Part shown: piece by piece, positions 12,343-26,100 of the stretch
Position numbering within the stretch: position 1 is the first letter of the stretch
Layout of the letters: each line of letters starts with the position of its first letter
DNA from: Certhia americana
Lineage: Eukaryota; Chordata; Aves; Passeriformes; Certhiidae
Direction of reading: 5' to 3'
DNA: 64,000 nt
Assembly: GCA_018697195.1 (NCBI GenBank)
Contig: CM031864.1
Span: 23,942,086 to 24,006,085 of the forward strand
The notes under the pieces: model-generated
Told to the model about the DNA's origin: nothing
What the model saw: the letters and a program-made list of their open reading frames with translations, nothing else
Databases searched by the model: none
Program-made: the position numbers and the translations under genes

Positions 12343-13200
12343 CTGACCCCAGAAGCTAAAACTGCCCTTGCACTGCTCAAGCACTAGAAAATTGACAAAG
12401 TTGGAGGTGGGATCCTGATAAATCTGTATACCTTGCCATAATTGCTAGCAAGTTGCAACCTTTTGCTCTTCTGTTTCAATGGCTTGTGGCTTGTTAATGA
12501 TAAAGACCCTTTACATGCATTAGAATGGTTATTCTTGCCTCACACAACAACAAAGACTGTGTGGACTGCTAATGATATGTTCTTGTATTTACTTAAGAAA
12601 GGCAGAGAGCAACTACAAACTCAATGGCCAAGATGCACATGTCATCTACATATCCGCCAGTAAAGAAAACTTGTCGTGGTTGTTATCAGAGAACACTGAC
12701 TTTCAAACTGTGCTTGCAGATTTTTCTGGGCAATTATCTATCCATTATCCCTCACATTTATGGACAGAGAGGGATAACCTCCCCTTGTATGCAAAATGTC
12801 GCTGTAGCATGACACCAATGCACCAACTGTTTTTACAGATGCATCCAGCAAAACCAACAAAGCTGCAGTGATGACTCTGTCCACTGGCATAAGAGGGTAT
12901 TAATACTAAAGGATGCTTCCCTATAAATTTAAGAATTGGCTGCTATCTGATATGCTTTTCAGTTATTCTCACAGGAACCACTTCACATCAGAACTGATTC
13001 CTCATACGCTGCCAATGTTGTATTCTGTTTAGAAGCTTATTTAAAAGATGTTAATAACCATCTTTTTTTTACAGAGATAAGAATATTGTGGACCTTGATT
13101 AACAGTTGGCAGCATGATTTTTATGTGTTGCATGTTTGCTCCCACACAGGTTTACCTGGCTGTATTGCAGAAGGTAACAACTATGCAGATATCATATTAT
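12343..13200 (+). pseudogene. RT connection and RNase H remnant (pol continued)
   Basis: Continues pol after the inserted block. Seen: LTPEAK at 12,343; a connection-domain stretch with ALEWLFLPHT; SWLLSEN and ADFSGQLSIHYPSH; then RNase H with VFTDASSKT (about 12,823-12,850, the first acidic catalytic position), IRTDSSYAANV (about 12,984-13,016, another active-site aspartate) and SHTGLPG with AEGNNYAD (about 13,138-13,190, the conserved histidine and last aspartate). RNase H removes the RNA strand of the RNA-DNA hybrid. Several stops and frame changes interrupt it (for example after KTALALLKH and after GRGY-like sequence). Integrase should follow, but no HHCC or DDE pattern is readable in 13,200-13,700. 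Confidence 0.88.
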
Positions 13201-16200
13201 GAATCAGTATTATTTCATACATTGTGCATTAAGTAAAAGCCAAAGAACTCCAAAAGAAATGCTTCTAAATTGAGCCAGAAATTAATTTAGAATCAAATCA
13301 TTCTCAAAGATGTAACCCAGGCAAAACAAAACAAGAATGTGACATCCTGGAAAAATGAGGAAGCAAATTACAAAGCTCTGTGAATATTTAAATTAATTCA
13401 CCCAGGAATAAATTGGAGTACAAGATCAGTACATGCAAAAGCACTTGGCCAGATGTACTAAGGACCTAAAGAAAGACTAAGAAATTCCTGCCAACATAAA
13501 AAAAATTACGAAAAAAAAACTCTGCATACTGCTCTTGGATCAGATTGTATATATGGCATACTTTTTAAAGTGGCTGTTACATCATAGACTGGTATCAAAC
13601 AACCAAACACTAAAAATTGTATATATATTTAACGCAAGGAGGAGTAGAGCAAAATCCTACAAGATACTGACAATAAAACATGCTATAATGGAACGAGACT
13701 TTTAAACCATTTAAGAACACCAAAAGTTTTTAAAATTTGCTGTAAATAATTTTCCTTCTCTAAGGAGTTCTTCACTCCTGCTTACACTATCTGATTATCT
13801 TTGGAATGACCCCATGGCCTGCTCCACATCCCACACACACAGGATATCCACAGGATAATTTCTTAGCTCGCATTTTGCAATCAGGAGCCATGGTCATCCT
13901 GACAATTTGTTGGTGTCTGTTCTCTACAATGTGGCTCTTAATCTTCTTACACCAGTGACCACTTTTCTCAGCCTTCTCCTTTCCTTTCTTCCAGTCTCTG
14001 GGCTCTTCTGAAGAATCTGTGAAATGATGAAAGTCCTGCAACATCTAAACTGCCCTATTCTATCTTGTGAGCTCCCTCACAGGTTTTCTGCCTCCAGAGG
14101 AGCTCAGGAAGTCACAGTCACTGCTTTTCAAATAAAGCTATTTTTCCTGTGACAGATTTCTCTAGGGTCTCAGACTACCTGCTTGCCAAGTGAACAGGAT
14201 CTGATCTGGATTTCGTCCCTTAAACTGTGTGATTTTATTCAAATCTATGATGCAACGTCATTTAGAGAGGAACAGAGAAGGAAAATATTTTATCAGAGAG
14301 TTTGGGAAGGAGAGACGTTAATGTTAATTAATGTTAATTATATTAATGCACATACTGAAGCATAAGTGCAGAACTGGTACTGTAACAACGAGAAACCCTC
14401 AAAACTCAGAACTGGACCTGCTATTTTTCCTTTCAGCTTGACTGAGGTATTGCTTTCAGCTGCTTTTCCACCTTTATAGTCAGAACTGGAATGGCTCTTT
14501 GCTGCTCTGCTGAGGGTGACATTTGTTGTTAGCTGCTGTGTCCTACATGAAGCAGTTTGTAGGAACCAACAGGCCCTGATGGGCTGTCCCTACTGCAGAT
14601 TGAGATGATAAAGGGGTACTTTGGCTGCAGCTATTTCTAATATGCATGCCAATGGCTTAATCCTAATTATTAACTATAATCTTCCATGAGAGAATAGAGA
14701 CTCTATCTTCCATCAATTCATCTAGACATGAAGATATTTGGGTGTCTAATTGTGGTGGATAAGAAAGCTAAATAACTTGAAGAGTTTGAAATCTTAGTTT
14801 AGGCATATCCCAAATCAGTCTGCAGTGAGCTTCAACTTAGGTTTTGCAACACCTTTGGAAGAGAAAAGGAAAAACTATGCTTGAAATAAGGTTTGATTTC
14901 TTAGAGTTCTGAATGCTTTCATTTTCATGAGGTTTAAGAGGAAAAAAGCATGGGAAGCAGTGAAGAATGTAATATGCAACATAGGAATACAGAGGAATTT
15001 GGCTTGACTGACTGTTATTAGAACTGGTGTCTGGGCAGCATATTGGGGTTAGTGATCCTATTTACAAAAGGTACCATGGGATCACAGCTGATGCAGACCT
15101 CTGGAATTGATATAGACTAGCTGATCCAAAAGGCAGCATAAACAGAGGCTCAGAGCTCCCAGAAGTCATGCTGAGACAGTAGATGAATACCTCAGGGGGC
15201 AATCATTTGCAATTCCTACAGCGTTTATCATCCAAATATTGATGCATCCATAACACGGTTAGTCTGGGTGTGTTTCCTCTCCTGATGGAATGAGGGAACA
15301 CTGCTCAGGATGCTGTGGGTGGCTCAGCACTCTAAAAGCTGCACAAGTGCAGGTAGATACAGATATACATGTCAGAGATGGCAGCTGCAGTACACACAGG
15401 TCTTCTGCTGTGCTAAGGAGCCCTTCTAAGAAGTTAAATGTGTTTTATTAGCTATGACTTGCTGCCCTATCAGGATAAAGCAATAGGAATGCAGTCCCTT
15501 GATTTTTCTTCATTTGTCTTATGCCTGTAACTTCTAACAATGATAACATCCTGCTGACACACACATATAGTGACCAGAATATCATTCTTTATTTTGCAAT
15601 GCTGTTCATCATATACTGAAAAAAAATCATTATTGGGACAGTAGGCCAACTTTTAAGTCAGCCAGTTTCTGTAGACCATGCTCACCATTGTGCTCAACCC
15701 CTCTTAATTCTCCTGCCTGGGTAATCTGGTGCCATCTGTGTTGTCCAGGCTTACCACACAGCTAACACATCCTGATTAAAGTGTCAACCCTAAAACCTGA
15801 GGTTCTAGGGAAAAGAGTTTGCCTGAGCAGCTGGGGAGAATGATATTTTCTGTTGAAAACACTTCATTGTGCCTAAATTGTCTTTCATGTGCAGGATCAA
15901 AACTCAGGCATGTAAATGCCAATCCCACTGAATAACTATATACAAGACACATAAATAAAAGTTGTGCCTCCATGTCAACCATGAATGAGCTTTTCTCACA
16001 TAAAATAGACAACTTTTAAATGTTGAGAGTAGTATTCTATGTTGGATTCCTACAAAATGATTGATTCCCAAATAGCAATTTACTGATCCATGAGGATGAG
16101 AGAAATGAGGTTATCTACTCCTCACTTATTTCTTCATTTCAGAACAAATGACAAATTCCATAAGGAATAACGTGTCAATACAGATTAGTGTAGGGTTAGG

Positions 16201-16531
16201 ATTCATTTTAAAAGTGTCACAAGCTAATTTGACTTCATAAGAAGTAGTTTTCAGTTAATTCAATCTTTCACAAAATTCTAAGGCTCTAAGAATATAAATA
16301 TGTATAAGAATAACAAACCTGAGTATTTGTTCCCCAGCTTGTTGCCAGTATCAATTAACTTCCACTTCATAATATAACTTGCTATTCTTTCTCTGGTTTT
16401 GAGAGCTTTACACATTTCCTGATATCAGTTATAAACTGAAGAAACAATAAATACCATGTCCCATAATGTATATAAAATACATATGGGTATAGATAAGAAA
16501 AACAACTGACTTATAAAAAGCAAAAACACAC

Positions 16532-16557
16532 AAGAAGAAGAACAACAACAACAACAA
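16532..16557 (+). repeat. (AAG)n/(AAC)n microsatellite
   Basis: Three AAG units run directly into about six AAC units. A simple tandem repeat in A-rich DNA. Confidence 0.9.
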
Positions 16558-19500
16558 ATGTACTGGAAGGAAAAGGGGGGAGGGAAAGAAAAAATAAGGT
16601 AATTTTTTAATGTCTAGTAATAGGGGAAAAAAAAATTCAAAGTGATCTTAAAATTACATGATTAGTACTTTGTATTCCACTAAACTCCCCCAGATTTTAG
16701 CATGCTCCCCAGAGTCAAAAATTACTGTATGACCCTTTTAGGGGAAACTTTTATGTCTGCATTCAATTATGGAAATATTTATCAGATTTCCCTTTCAGTG
16801 TGCCCTTTACTTTTTTTCTTATATAAAGCCCATGATGGTTTTAATTTAAAATTTTATTTAAAATTTAAATTAAGCCTGGTGGAGGGATTTTTTTTTGTTT
16901 CAAAAAGTGTTTATTTCCCATTACAATAGAAGCAATAATGAATAATTTTTCATGTTATGTCATTGATTTCTCCAGAATTCAGTCAGAGTGCTGCCATATG
17001 AATTGCCATACCAACAGCTGTATTGATTCCCTACTTGGCCAGCACTTGCTGATTAACAACTCTTTATGTTGCCACACCTCCAGCTGTGCTTTTGATTCTG
17101 CCACAAACTCCTCAAATGAAATGAAAACTCCTAAACATTTCAATCTGCTGCATTTTCATCATGTTTCTCTGTTTTAAATAGATGAAGGAACATCTTCATC
17201 TTCTTTAATAGTGGAAATAATGCTTTTTTTCTGCAAAAGATATGGACTGTACTCCCCCTTGTCCTTAGGAAAAGGAAAAAAAGGGAATGTTTTTCACAAA
17301 TTTATATATAAACAGTAAGAAAACTTTCTCCTTTAATTTAATTATTAATTTTATTTTTTTCCTTATGTATTTTACCTTATGTATGAATTATGCAAGGGGG
17401 TTTTCCCACCTTTACAGTTGTTAAAGAGCCATCCCAATTAATGATGAATAGTTTATTTATTCTTTTTGTAATCTTTTCATTGAAAAGAAGCCTGTCTGCT
17501 AAACTCTAAGTGATGAGAAAAATAAGTGTTTCCAGCTATGCATCTTTTGTGGTTTGCAGAAAATAAGGCAAACTCTTTTCCCAGAGAGCTTAGATGGCCT
17601 TTTGAAATATTGATCCTGTATATAATAATATATGAGTACGTTTCACATTTTGCCATTCTTAGCCCCAGGTATTTGATAGCTGGTTTAAGGAGAGTAAAAG
17701 CTGTTTCACATTCCCAAGCCACAGAGTAGCTGTTAGAATTTTTTTTTTTTTTCCCAGCTAAACCTACATTGAAGTAGAAATAATTCTATCCAAATTCTGT
17801 GCACTACATAACACATTTGCACATTTAATTTATAAGGAAGGTTAATTACATTGCTCTGCTGGCACCAGTGGCTTCTGTGCTGCAGCCAGAAAGCATTAAT
17901 GATTTTAAAGAATTCATCAAGGGAGTGGATTTTTTCCTCTAGGGTTGCTTCTGAGTCTTCTGTGCTCAGCCAAGCAATAAGAGATGCACATGTATCTGCT
18001 GTGATTATATTCAGAATCCCAAGAAGTTTGAACCTCAAGGAATGTCAAACAAAGCTCAATAATAAATGTATTTTTGACTCCAGAATCAAAACAACACAGG
18101 CAACATCATTTCTCTATAAGCCTGAAGTTATACATATTTCAGGAAAATGAATACTGTATCTTTGACCATTTACAGATAATAAGTTCATGCGTTTTCCAGG
18201 TAAATTATTTCTTAATGATTACAGTTTCAAAGGGCAGGATAGATAATTTTGAACACGTAATGTTGATGGAGAAAAGTGATACAAGGAGATCTACTGTTTG
18301 TAAAATGCAGCACATTCAGAAAGTGTATCTGGCTTAACTGGATTGTTACTGCTTGCACATTATGATCATTGCTGTGTTCTGTAATGGAGATATTTACGAG
18401 ACACAGAATAGTAATTCCAGCTGGTATTAGTGGCACTGCTGAGTCATCAGGCAAGGATTGGTTCAGACCTCTTAAAGCAAGGGCAACAGGCAGCCAGTGG
18501 ACTTTGTCCTTCCTTTAATATGAAGGCAGTGTTGTCCCCAGCATTCCTACCAGCTTCCTGCAGGGATTCCAGAAATGACACAGACCTGTCACACAGCAAG
18601 TTGGCACAACTGTGGGGTGAGCAGTGTTCAGTGACACTGCTGTTACCTTCTCAGCACACCTACATCACACCTCTGAGAGAGCCTCGTGTCAAAAGACTCC
18701 TGAATCAGATGATTGACTACAAAAGAGCAATTTTAATACGTAAGAACTTCAACGGTGATTTTCTACTAAATTACTGTAGAAGGAAAAGAGTCACTCTGTT
18801 CCAAAGCATTTTCTGCAGTTATACAGTAAGTGGATCCAAGCCACCTGATTTCTCTCGTGCCCTGTGCATAAGAGCAGTGAGCATAGGGAGGAGTTCAGAG
18901 AGTTTCAACAAAAGCCTCAAATCTGCTGAACAACCCACATTTCACAGGAAAACCTGTTAAAAATCTTGCTCAGATTTGACAGACACAAGTCGCCTGACTG
19001 GGATCTTTTCAAGACCCAGACTATAATGAGATGCCAGAATTATGAGGACTAACTCCAAGTATCATGGATAATACACCTGGCATTTACAGTGCTTTTGATA
19101 CAGCCACCTAAACACCTACTTGCTGTCATTAAGCAAGCTTGCTCAAAAAAGTTTCCATTTATGAAACACTCAGTAAGCTGGGTTTTTTTAATAAATGCAT
19201 GAAAAAACCTTCATTGATTCAGCTCTTTCCAACTGAAGCCATTATTACTGAGATGGAGCTATTTATTAATGAATGATCAGCTGTATGGCTGATTAATGCC
19301 AATAGCACACTGTGCTTTAGATATGGAGCAGCAGAGCAGAGAAAACTCCAGTGCCTGATCAAATTGGATGAGCTTTGCACTGCATTCTGTCATGCAATTA
19401 TTTATTTGAAATTGAAAAATGGCGTTTGATACAGGAAAAAAAATAAACAGTTCAAGTAAATGTTTTAAACAGCCTCCAACAAGTGTAAGTCCACATAAAC

Positions 19501-19621
19501 CAAAACAGAAAAATTCTGTTGTTAGCATGCATTTCATCATGCATATGAATAAATTTATTCAAAGCAATGGTAAATGAACCCATAGGAATATATGAGCTAA
19601 TCTTGTAAAAAGGTACTGGCC

Positions 19622-19645
19622 AAAAAAAAAAAAAAAAAAAAAAAA
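19622..19645 (+). repeat. Poly-A run, 24 bases
   Basis: An uninterrupted A homopolymer. A retrocopy or LINE tail was considered, but upstream sequence shows no gene or element body and no target duplication was found, so it is annotated as a homopolymer only. Confidence 0.95.
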
Positions 19646-22600
19646 CAAACCATTATTTTTTTCTATATACAATATGTTGGTTGGCTAACTGTGATTTTTC
19701 TTTTAATGCTTTTTTTTTCCACTAGGAGGCACATATTACTCACTGAAGAAAAAAAAATTAAAAATTGTCTGGTATGTTCAAAAATCACTTTCATTAAAGA
19801 AAAATGCCTAGTGACTCTAGTTAAAAGAATGTAAAACTTTAAATAGATATGTCATTATGGGGAACATCCCCTTCCTGTCATGTCACAGCCCCTCTCTTAA
19901 ATCCAGTCCCCTCAAAGCCCAGAAAAATGTTCTACAGCTATTAAAAACACATTTTTAAATACTCCTTGAGAAAATACTCCTAGCACACTTTGCTAGCTTC
20001 CTTCTGAAGCATATATGAGCAAGCATAAGCAATACAAAAGCAGAGGCAAACATTTAACACACTTCTCATCATGACAGAAAATAAGTATTTTTCTGAAAGA
20101 TTTTCCTGGCACTGGTACCTTACCAGTTATTTAAAGGTAACTTCTAATGCACAAGATACCAAATTGCCAAAATGCTGATATTACTTTTTGTTCCACAGGC
20201 CTTCCCTGCACTGTCACCAGGCTATAATGAAGGCTAACAACAGTAATAGTAATTACTTTAATATAAAAATAAATTAACTATAGGCTACTATACAAATTAA
20301 AATGCTCCCTTATTTGGATTTTAAGATTCAAGTCAAAACAGCAAAGAAATCACAATGCCAATGCTAGGCACTAGTTTAATGCAGATTTATTTTCAAAAAT
20401 CCAAAAAGCTAATAAAAATCAATTAATTACTATTTTCTTATATCTTATTCTCCTTCAATATCAGTCTACTATGTGCATAATTATAATTTAAAAGAAAAAA
20501 ACCAACCACTTATGTAGAGGAGGACTACAAAGTATGTGAACAAGAAAATTTATCTAGGTCAGTACTGGAGAGTGTGAGTAGTTGATGCACATTTCTAATC
20601 TTAAAATCTATTAACCATAACTACTCCTTTAAGCTTTAAGGCAGATTTATAACTTTTTTTTTTAAAAAAAGCCAAGTATTCACTCTTATGGCCCTGTGTT
20701 GACACATTTTATCATAAGTTATTTGCACTGTACCCAGTAACATTTCTTCATTTTACACTTATATGGCCTATCTTCATTACCTCTAAAACACAGGATTTTT
20801 TAGAAACATAAAGAATTCTTCAGGGTGTTTGTAAATTAAAGTTTCAATCAAAACAATATTGGTTTGAATGCAAGTAGGATTCTAAGGTAATTCTCAAAAT
20901 TGATTTTTACTGTAGGCTCTAAATTATTTTAAATCCTGATGTCTGGGGAAATTAAGATTACATTGACACATAGATTTCTGTGCCACCAGAAGTTTGAATA
21001 TTTATACTGCTATTAGTTTGGAAATACACTGGGTCCCCTTCCTAATTAAATGGTCATTCTTCCCATTTCATAGTTATTCAGAGAGGGTTCAGAGCACCCC
21101 TAAACAGCTTTGCCAGCAGAAGCAGCCTATTACACTGTTAGATGTTTGATTCTGAAAGAAAATTTGAAAAGCATAAATGAATAATTTCTGACATATCAAC
21201 CTGCAGAAACTTTTGATGCAAATATCAGTGGATCCCTTTTGGAATAAAATAAAATGTACTGAAATGTGTGAAAAGACTGTCTGAAAATGGCAATGGCAAT
21301 GAGCTCTTACTAAAATACTCTGAATCACCCACTGTTGCACACTTTTAACACCTAAAATATAAAGATATGTTTTATAGCAAAACCTTACATACAGTTCTCT
21401 GGACAGGCATCAGATAGCCAAATGAAAAAGATGAGAAAGATTCTAGAAGTCCTATTGTAATTATTATTTTCCTAGAAAGAATTCAGAAATTTTTAATTTG
21501 CAATCTGTGTTTAACCAGTTTGTTTAATGTCCCATTGGTATTAAACAAATGTAAAGTACTATTTACAGAAAGTTGCTCCACAGCTTTTGATTTAAGATGT
21601 AGGACAGAAGTGAATCAAGACTAAAGCATGTCACTAGGTACAGCAAAGGGGTATCATGCTTTGAAATCAACATTCCATGTCTGTTTCTTCCAGCTAGCAA
21701 AAAACCCTACAGTGAAGTATGTGCTGCTTTCTCAGCTCTTTCCCTACATTTGTATGGGTTTTGAAGAGCTATTGCTGTTGAAGGCATGCAAAAATTTAAA
21801 ATGCTCTTTGAGCAGACAGTTTTACCATTTCTATTCATGGAAACTTGATCACATCCAGAAAATTCAACTAATGCTATACTTTTTTCCCTAATTAAATTTC
21901 TCTAATTGCATTGCAAAGTTTGAACTATGCATTACTGGAGATGTAAGTACCAGGAAATGTTGGACTTCTCATTAATCTAAGCATACATGAGTGATTATGA
22001 ATCAGAATTCCCTCATTAATTTCTGCAGAAATTCATATTTAGTCTCTGGCAAATACCTTACAAGTTAAAACGTACAAATAACTTTCCTTATCTTGGTAAG
22101 CATAAGTGGAGCTGCAGATGAGAGCATTTGCAACACCCTGAGTTACATCTTTGGAGTGCCATGCATGGTTTGTTTGGTTAATTGATTTTATGCATTCTTA
22201 CTGATTTATATTTATTTATCAAATTCACAGAATGCAAATGCTGACCAGACTTCCCCACACAGTGTTTGGACTTTGCATGGGTTTTCTGATTTGAAGACAA
22301 AGTTGAGGATCGCTGATTACACGTCAGAGAAAGAAAATTTATTTCCAATCACACATGTTAATCCTTGACCATGCAATGTTCAAAAAGCACACTCAAATCA
22401 CCTATCAGTGACCTGGAAATTCATCAGTAGCTTGCTTAAAATAGTTGTGCGTCCAAAACCTCTGAAATGTTACCACATAAAACTGGGCATAAAAAGTAAC
22501 AGAACAAGCTCTTAAAAGGGAACACCTGCTTTTATTTCAGCCGTCTTTTATTCTCCTGTTAGAAGAGCAAAAAATGACACTTCCTATTGCCTTACTAATT

Positions 22601-23117
22601 CCTTCACACACAGAGATGAAAAACCTTAAATTATGTTTACTAGTGGATTAGGCTGTCCTAATTTTCATTGAGGTAGATGGAGAGTCCTCATATAAATTTT
22701 TTCTGTTAATTCAGCTGTCAGATCACCGATTTTGAACAGAGAAACAATATCAAGGAGCCAGAGGACACCACGATCTTGATCTTGTGCGGTAATTTGTAAG
22801 AGGATTTTGCCTTTCCCTAACCCATTGTAAGCCCACACTTGTGACACTCCTCTCTAAGCAAACACATTTGCAAAGGCAGTGGTTTTTGTGCTAGAGATGT
22901 TCTAGATCCAGCAGGAGAAAAAATTAATTCCACCCTACACAACCATACGCTTCCTGATAAGAATGTAGAATGAACATAAATTTAAGTTACTACTGAAGGA
23001 GAGGGAATAATGAGTTTACAGTAACAGACACCCTGCAAGTAGAAAACTCAGCAGTAACACTCTGCCACGAAATACACACAGATTCAACTAGGAGTATTTC
23101 TGGGGAAAAGAAAAAAT

Positions 23118-23168
23118 GTTTTTTGGGGGGGGTTTGTTTGTTTGTTTGGGTTGGGTTTTTTTTTTTGT
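23118..23168 (+). repeat. G/T-rich low-complexity tract
   Basis: An eight-G run is followed by (TTTG)n, GGGTTGGG and a T-run. It has several G-runs but the loops are uneven, so quadruplex formation is possible rather than evident. Confidence 0.85.
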
Positions 23169-26100
23169 TAAATTCATTTTTTTAAAATAACAATCCTCTT
23201 CCATTGCAGGAAGATTGTTTTTCCTATCTTTCTATTATGCTAAATCTTGTATTTATTAAGAAACATTTTATTTCTCCTGTGAGGCCAAACAAAAGTGTCT
23301 TGTGCTAGGAAAAGCATATTCACCATCTGTTCTGTGGAAAATCTGTGACACTGACTGCATGTCAGGCATCTGATTTTAATTACATTTCTAAAAGAGAGAT
23401 GCTCTTCTCCTATCACTATTTTTTCTACTTTGTTTTCTATATTATTTCCAAAAGGCTCCTAGCAAAAGGTGTTTTGCTTGAGCTTCAGATCTATGTAGCA
23501 CAAAACAGCAGTTCAGGTTTGCCAAGAGGGATTTCTTCACACCCCATGCAGAAAGTGCAAGAAAGGTGGGACAATAAAAGAAAGGTTATCATTTATTAAT
23601 TTTAAGAAAAATCTGCAAAAACTTTTCTGGTCTTAAACAGAATTTCTGTTCCCATTTCCAGGTTTAGAAGTCCTTAGGTTGGAGCTGTAAAAAGCAATCA
23701 TTACTGCACAAGTAAAAAAATATTTCAGAACAGGCTATTTTTTTTTTTCACCTGCAACTGCAGGGTTGTGATCTATAAGCCAACCTCAGGAGGAAGTCAG
23801 GCAAGATCCTCTTATATCCATGAAGGCTGATGTTCTAATATGAATGGCCAGTTCAAAAATTTTCATGTGAATTCCTCATGGCCACTTTAAATACACTAGG
23901 GATGAAGTAAAATAGATCTATTGTCCTGCTGTTCTGGAAGCAAGAAAAAAAGGGGTTTGGTATTTGAGAAGAAGGAAGATGAGGAAACCAAGAATCCAAT
24001 GCATTTGGCCTCTTTGAAATTTCACTTCTTGAAGACGACAATTGAAAAAGAAAAGGATATTACTCTATCTGTGGCTAAACTCACAAGAACCAAATTACAT
24101 GTGATTTATGTAGTGGAAATACATTCAGAATGAGATTTCCCTGCATATTCCCACGTTGCAAGGATTTCCCCATTTCTAGGAAGAGCACAGGGACAGCAGA
24201 TGAGCCTGTGGCTCTTCAGTGCAGCCTATCAAAATGTACTGCCCTATCAAAATGCAGCAGAATTATTACACAGTCCAAAATATGTTGTGCAAGGCAACGT
24301 GGCATTAAGCATTTTCCACAAAATACTACACACTTAATATTCCTCAGATTTTGATGTGGGAAATGGAACAGTACAAAAAAAAATCCAATTCTGATGGCAG
24401 TCTTGCTTCAAATGCTGATGAGAGCAGAGCATATTTCTCTGTCTGATTTTTTATCACTTAGAGTTGGCCCTGTCACAGGAGCCAAGCAGGAGAGTTTTTA
24501 ATTTGTGTGTTTTGGCAGCACTGATGGATGGAATAATACCATTAGGCTTCTGTTTTGCAGGAATGTAAGAAACTCAAGGTCCTTCTAAGGTCTGTAGGAA
24601 TAAAATATTCCTAGAGTAAAAATTTGAAATTGAATATGGACAAATAAGCATCTTATTAGTTGAAATTATTGGGTAAATATTACCCATTAATATGACAAAT
24701 TCATATCTCTCCATTTTATTAGCCTGTTTAATGATGAGAAGTTAGCCTAAATTAAAAAAAGGAGAAAATAATCACAAAACAAAACACCAAAAAGAAAACC
24801 ACCACCAACAACTCACAAACTGAGTGGGAAAAAAATCCTTTTTAGCATGTTTTGAGCCCAGGAACATGACATGCCTTCCTGGGAAATAGTCCTGTTCTGG
24901 GCAGAGCTCTTTTCCAGAAAGGTTTTTTATTTGATCTGCTTTCCTAGCAGACATGGCTGAGATGTTCTTAAATGCTTTATGGTAGAAATATGAGCTACTC
25001 TGGAAGCAAAAGGTACCAAAACCCACAAGCACACCTCTGAATAAAAGAAGACCAGTAAAATTCCAGGGCCTCTTATCAGTGGCACTGCTAAACTGCTGGC
25101 ACAGCCCATCTGAGCATATTCTGGTCGGAGCAAAGGGAAATATCCATGACAAGAAGCTGACTGAGGGCCAGATGGATGTGGGGGTGTCCCTGTTCCTAAA
25201 GCCAGGGGCTGCTTCCCAGCTCATTTTATTGGCCAGCACAGGCACAACTTAATTTACAGCAGAGCTGCTAAAACACAAAACCACAATAAATGCAGTAGAA
25301 GGAGAATGTTGAGAATGCCAATAAATTTTGTTGTAGCCAGGAAAAAAAATCCTACGAGCTTCAGGAGCAGTCAGGGCTCCTGGGTGTTCCATTTGCTCTC
25401 AGCCTTTGTAACAGTTTGGCCATTTTTTAACCAATACTTCATTCACTACTTCACTTCTTTGCATCTCTCAACTCTCAAAAAAGAATTGTAAATACTCAAG
25501 ATCTTGGTGGGTTTCTTCAGTTTGATAAGTTCATTCTCAGGTGATCACAATAAACTCACGTCAAACAAGTAAAATGTTTTGGCAATGTTAAGAATTGTCA
25601 AAAATAATGTTACAATAAATGTTATCATAAAGTCTCAGGTTATCAGTCACTGTTCTGTGCTTTCCTCCTCCTCAAAACCTTGTTCTCCAAATCTTTCCTC
25701 AGATATCATGTTTTAAATGACAGTTCCCATTCTTCACCCTGGATTAATTCCACATATTCAGGATAAAATGTCGTACTCAGAATTCACAATAATATTAAAG
25801 AGTCCTTACTAAGGAGAAATAAAAAGTGAAAATCTTCTGTTTTTATGCAGGAAAGTATTACTGATAAACCCTCAAAATTCCTTGGAAAAATCAAAATTTG
25901 TTTGGGCTCCACTGTAAACTGCAGTGCTTAGTAAATTAGCTTGTTGTAGCTGTATTAAAACCCCAACGTAAGCATCTCTGCTCCTAAAGAGTTGTACTGC
26001 TCACAGTAATTGTTTACTAACAAGAGAGAGTGAAAACATTCATCACAGGTACCCAATGAATGAAAGAACAAGTAACTGGAATATTCCTTCTGCTGTAGAC

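Larger units (their letters stand above)
9400..13200 (+). mobile_element. Decayed class II (ERVK/betaretrovirus-like) endogenous retrovirus with nested LTRs
   Basis: A plus-strand proviral remnant that retains dUTPase, protease, reverse transcriptase and RNase H pieces in the normal pro-pol order. A dUTPase domain directly upstream of the protease is characteristic of betaretroviruses and their endogenous relatives, which places the element in class II. Seen: the protease DTG motif at 10,103-10,111, YMDD at 11,406-11,417, and the RNase H blocks VFTDASS and HTGLPG. Every domain carries stops or frameshifts. The coding line is cut twice by LTR-like insertions (10,472-10,919 and about 11,724-12,323). 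Gag is missing or unrecognisable, and no integrase, env or 3' LTR was found after 13,200. The 5' limit is uncertain. The element cannot be functional. Confidence 0.85.
13201..23100. other. Non-coding stretch with minor simple repeats
   Basis: No gene, RNA gene or transposon terminus recognised. Minor structure: a duplicated TTAATGTTAA unit near 14,318-14,341, an (AAG)(AAC)n tract at 16,532-16,557, AT palindromic sequence around 16,838-16,872, and a 24-base A-run at 19,622-19,645. The first 500 bases may be unreadable 3' debris of the ERV. A 176-codon open frame at 18,430-18,960 shows no family resemblance. Confidence 0.55.

Noticed and set aside
13201..13700. Integrase continuation of the ERVK-like pol
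   Set aside because: Expected after RNase H, but no zinc-binding HHCC or DDE catalytic pattern could be read in any plus-strand frame.
13787..14044. Hydrophobic plus-strand stretch that might be env signal or membrane sequence
   Set aside because: Only a short hydrophobic run between stops; no cysteine pattern or cleavage site typical of retroviral envelope.
18430..18960. Open frame of 176 codons on the plus strand
   Set aside because: No motif, signal peptide or family resemblance, and no splice or promoter context that I could support.
19622..19645. Poly-A tail of a processed pseudogene or LINE
   Set aside because: No gene-like sequence upstream and no flanking target duplication.
24772..25245. 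Open frame of 157 codons on the minus strand
   Set aside because: No family signature and low-complexity ends; treated as a chance frame.
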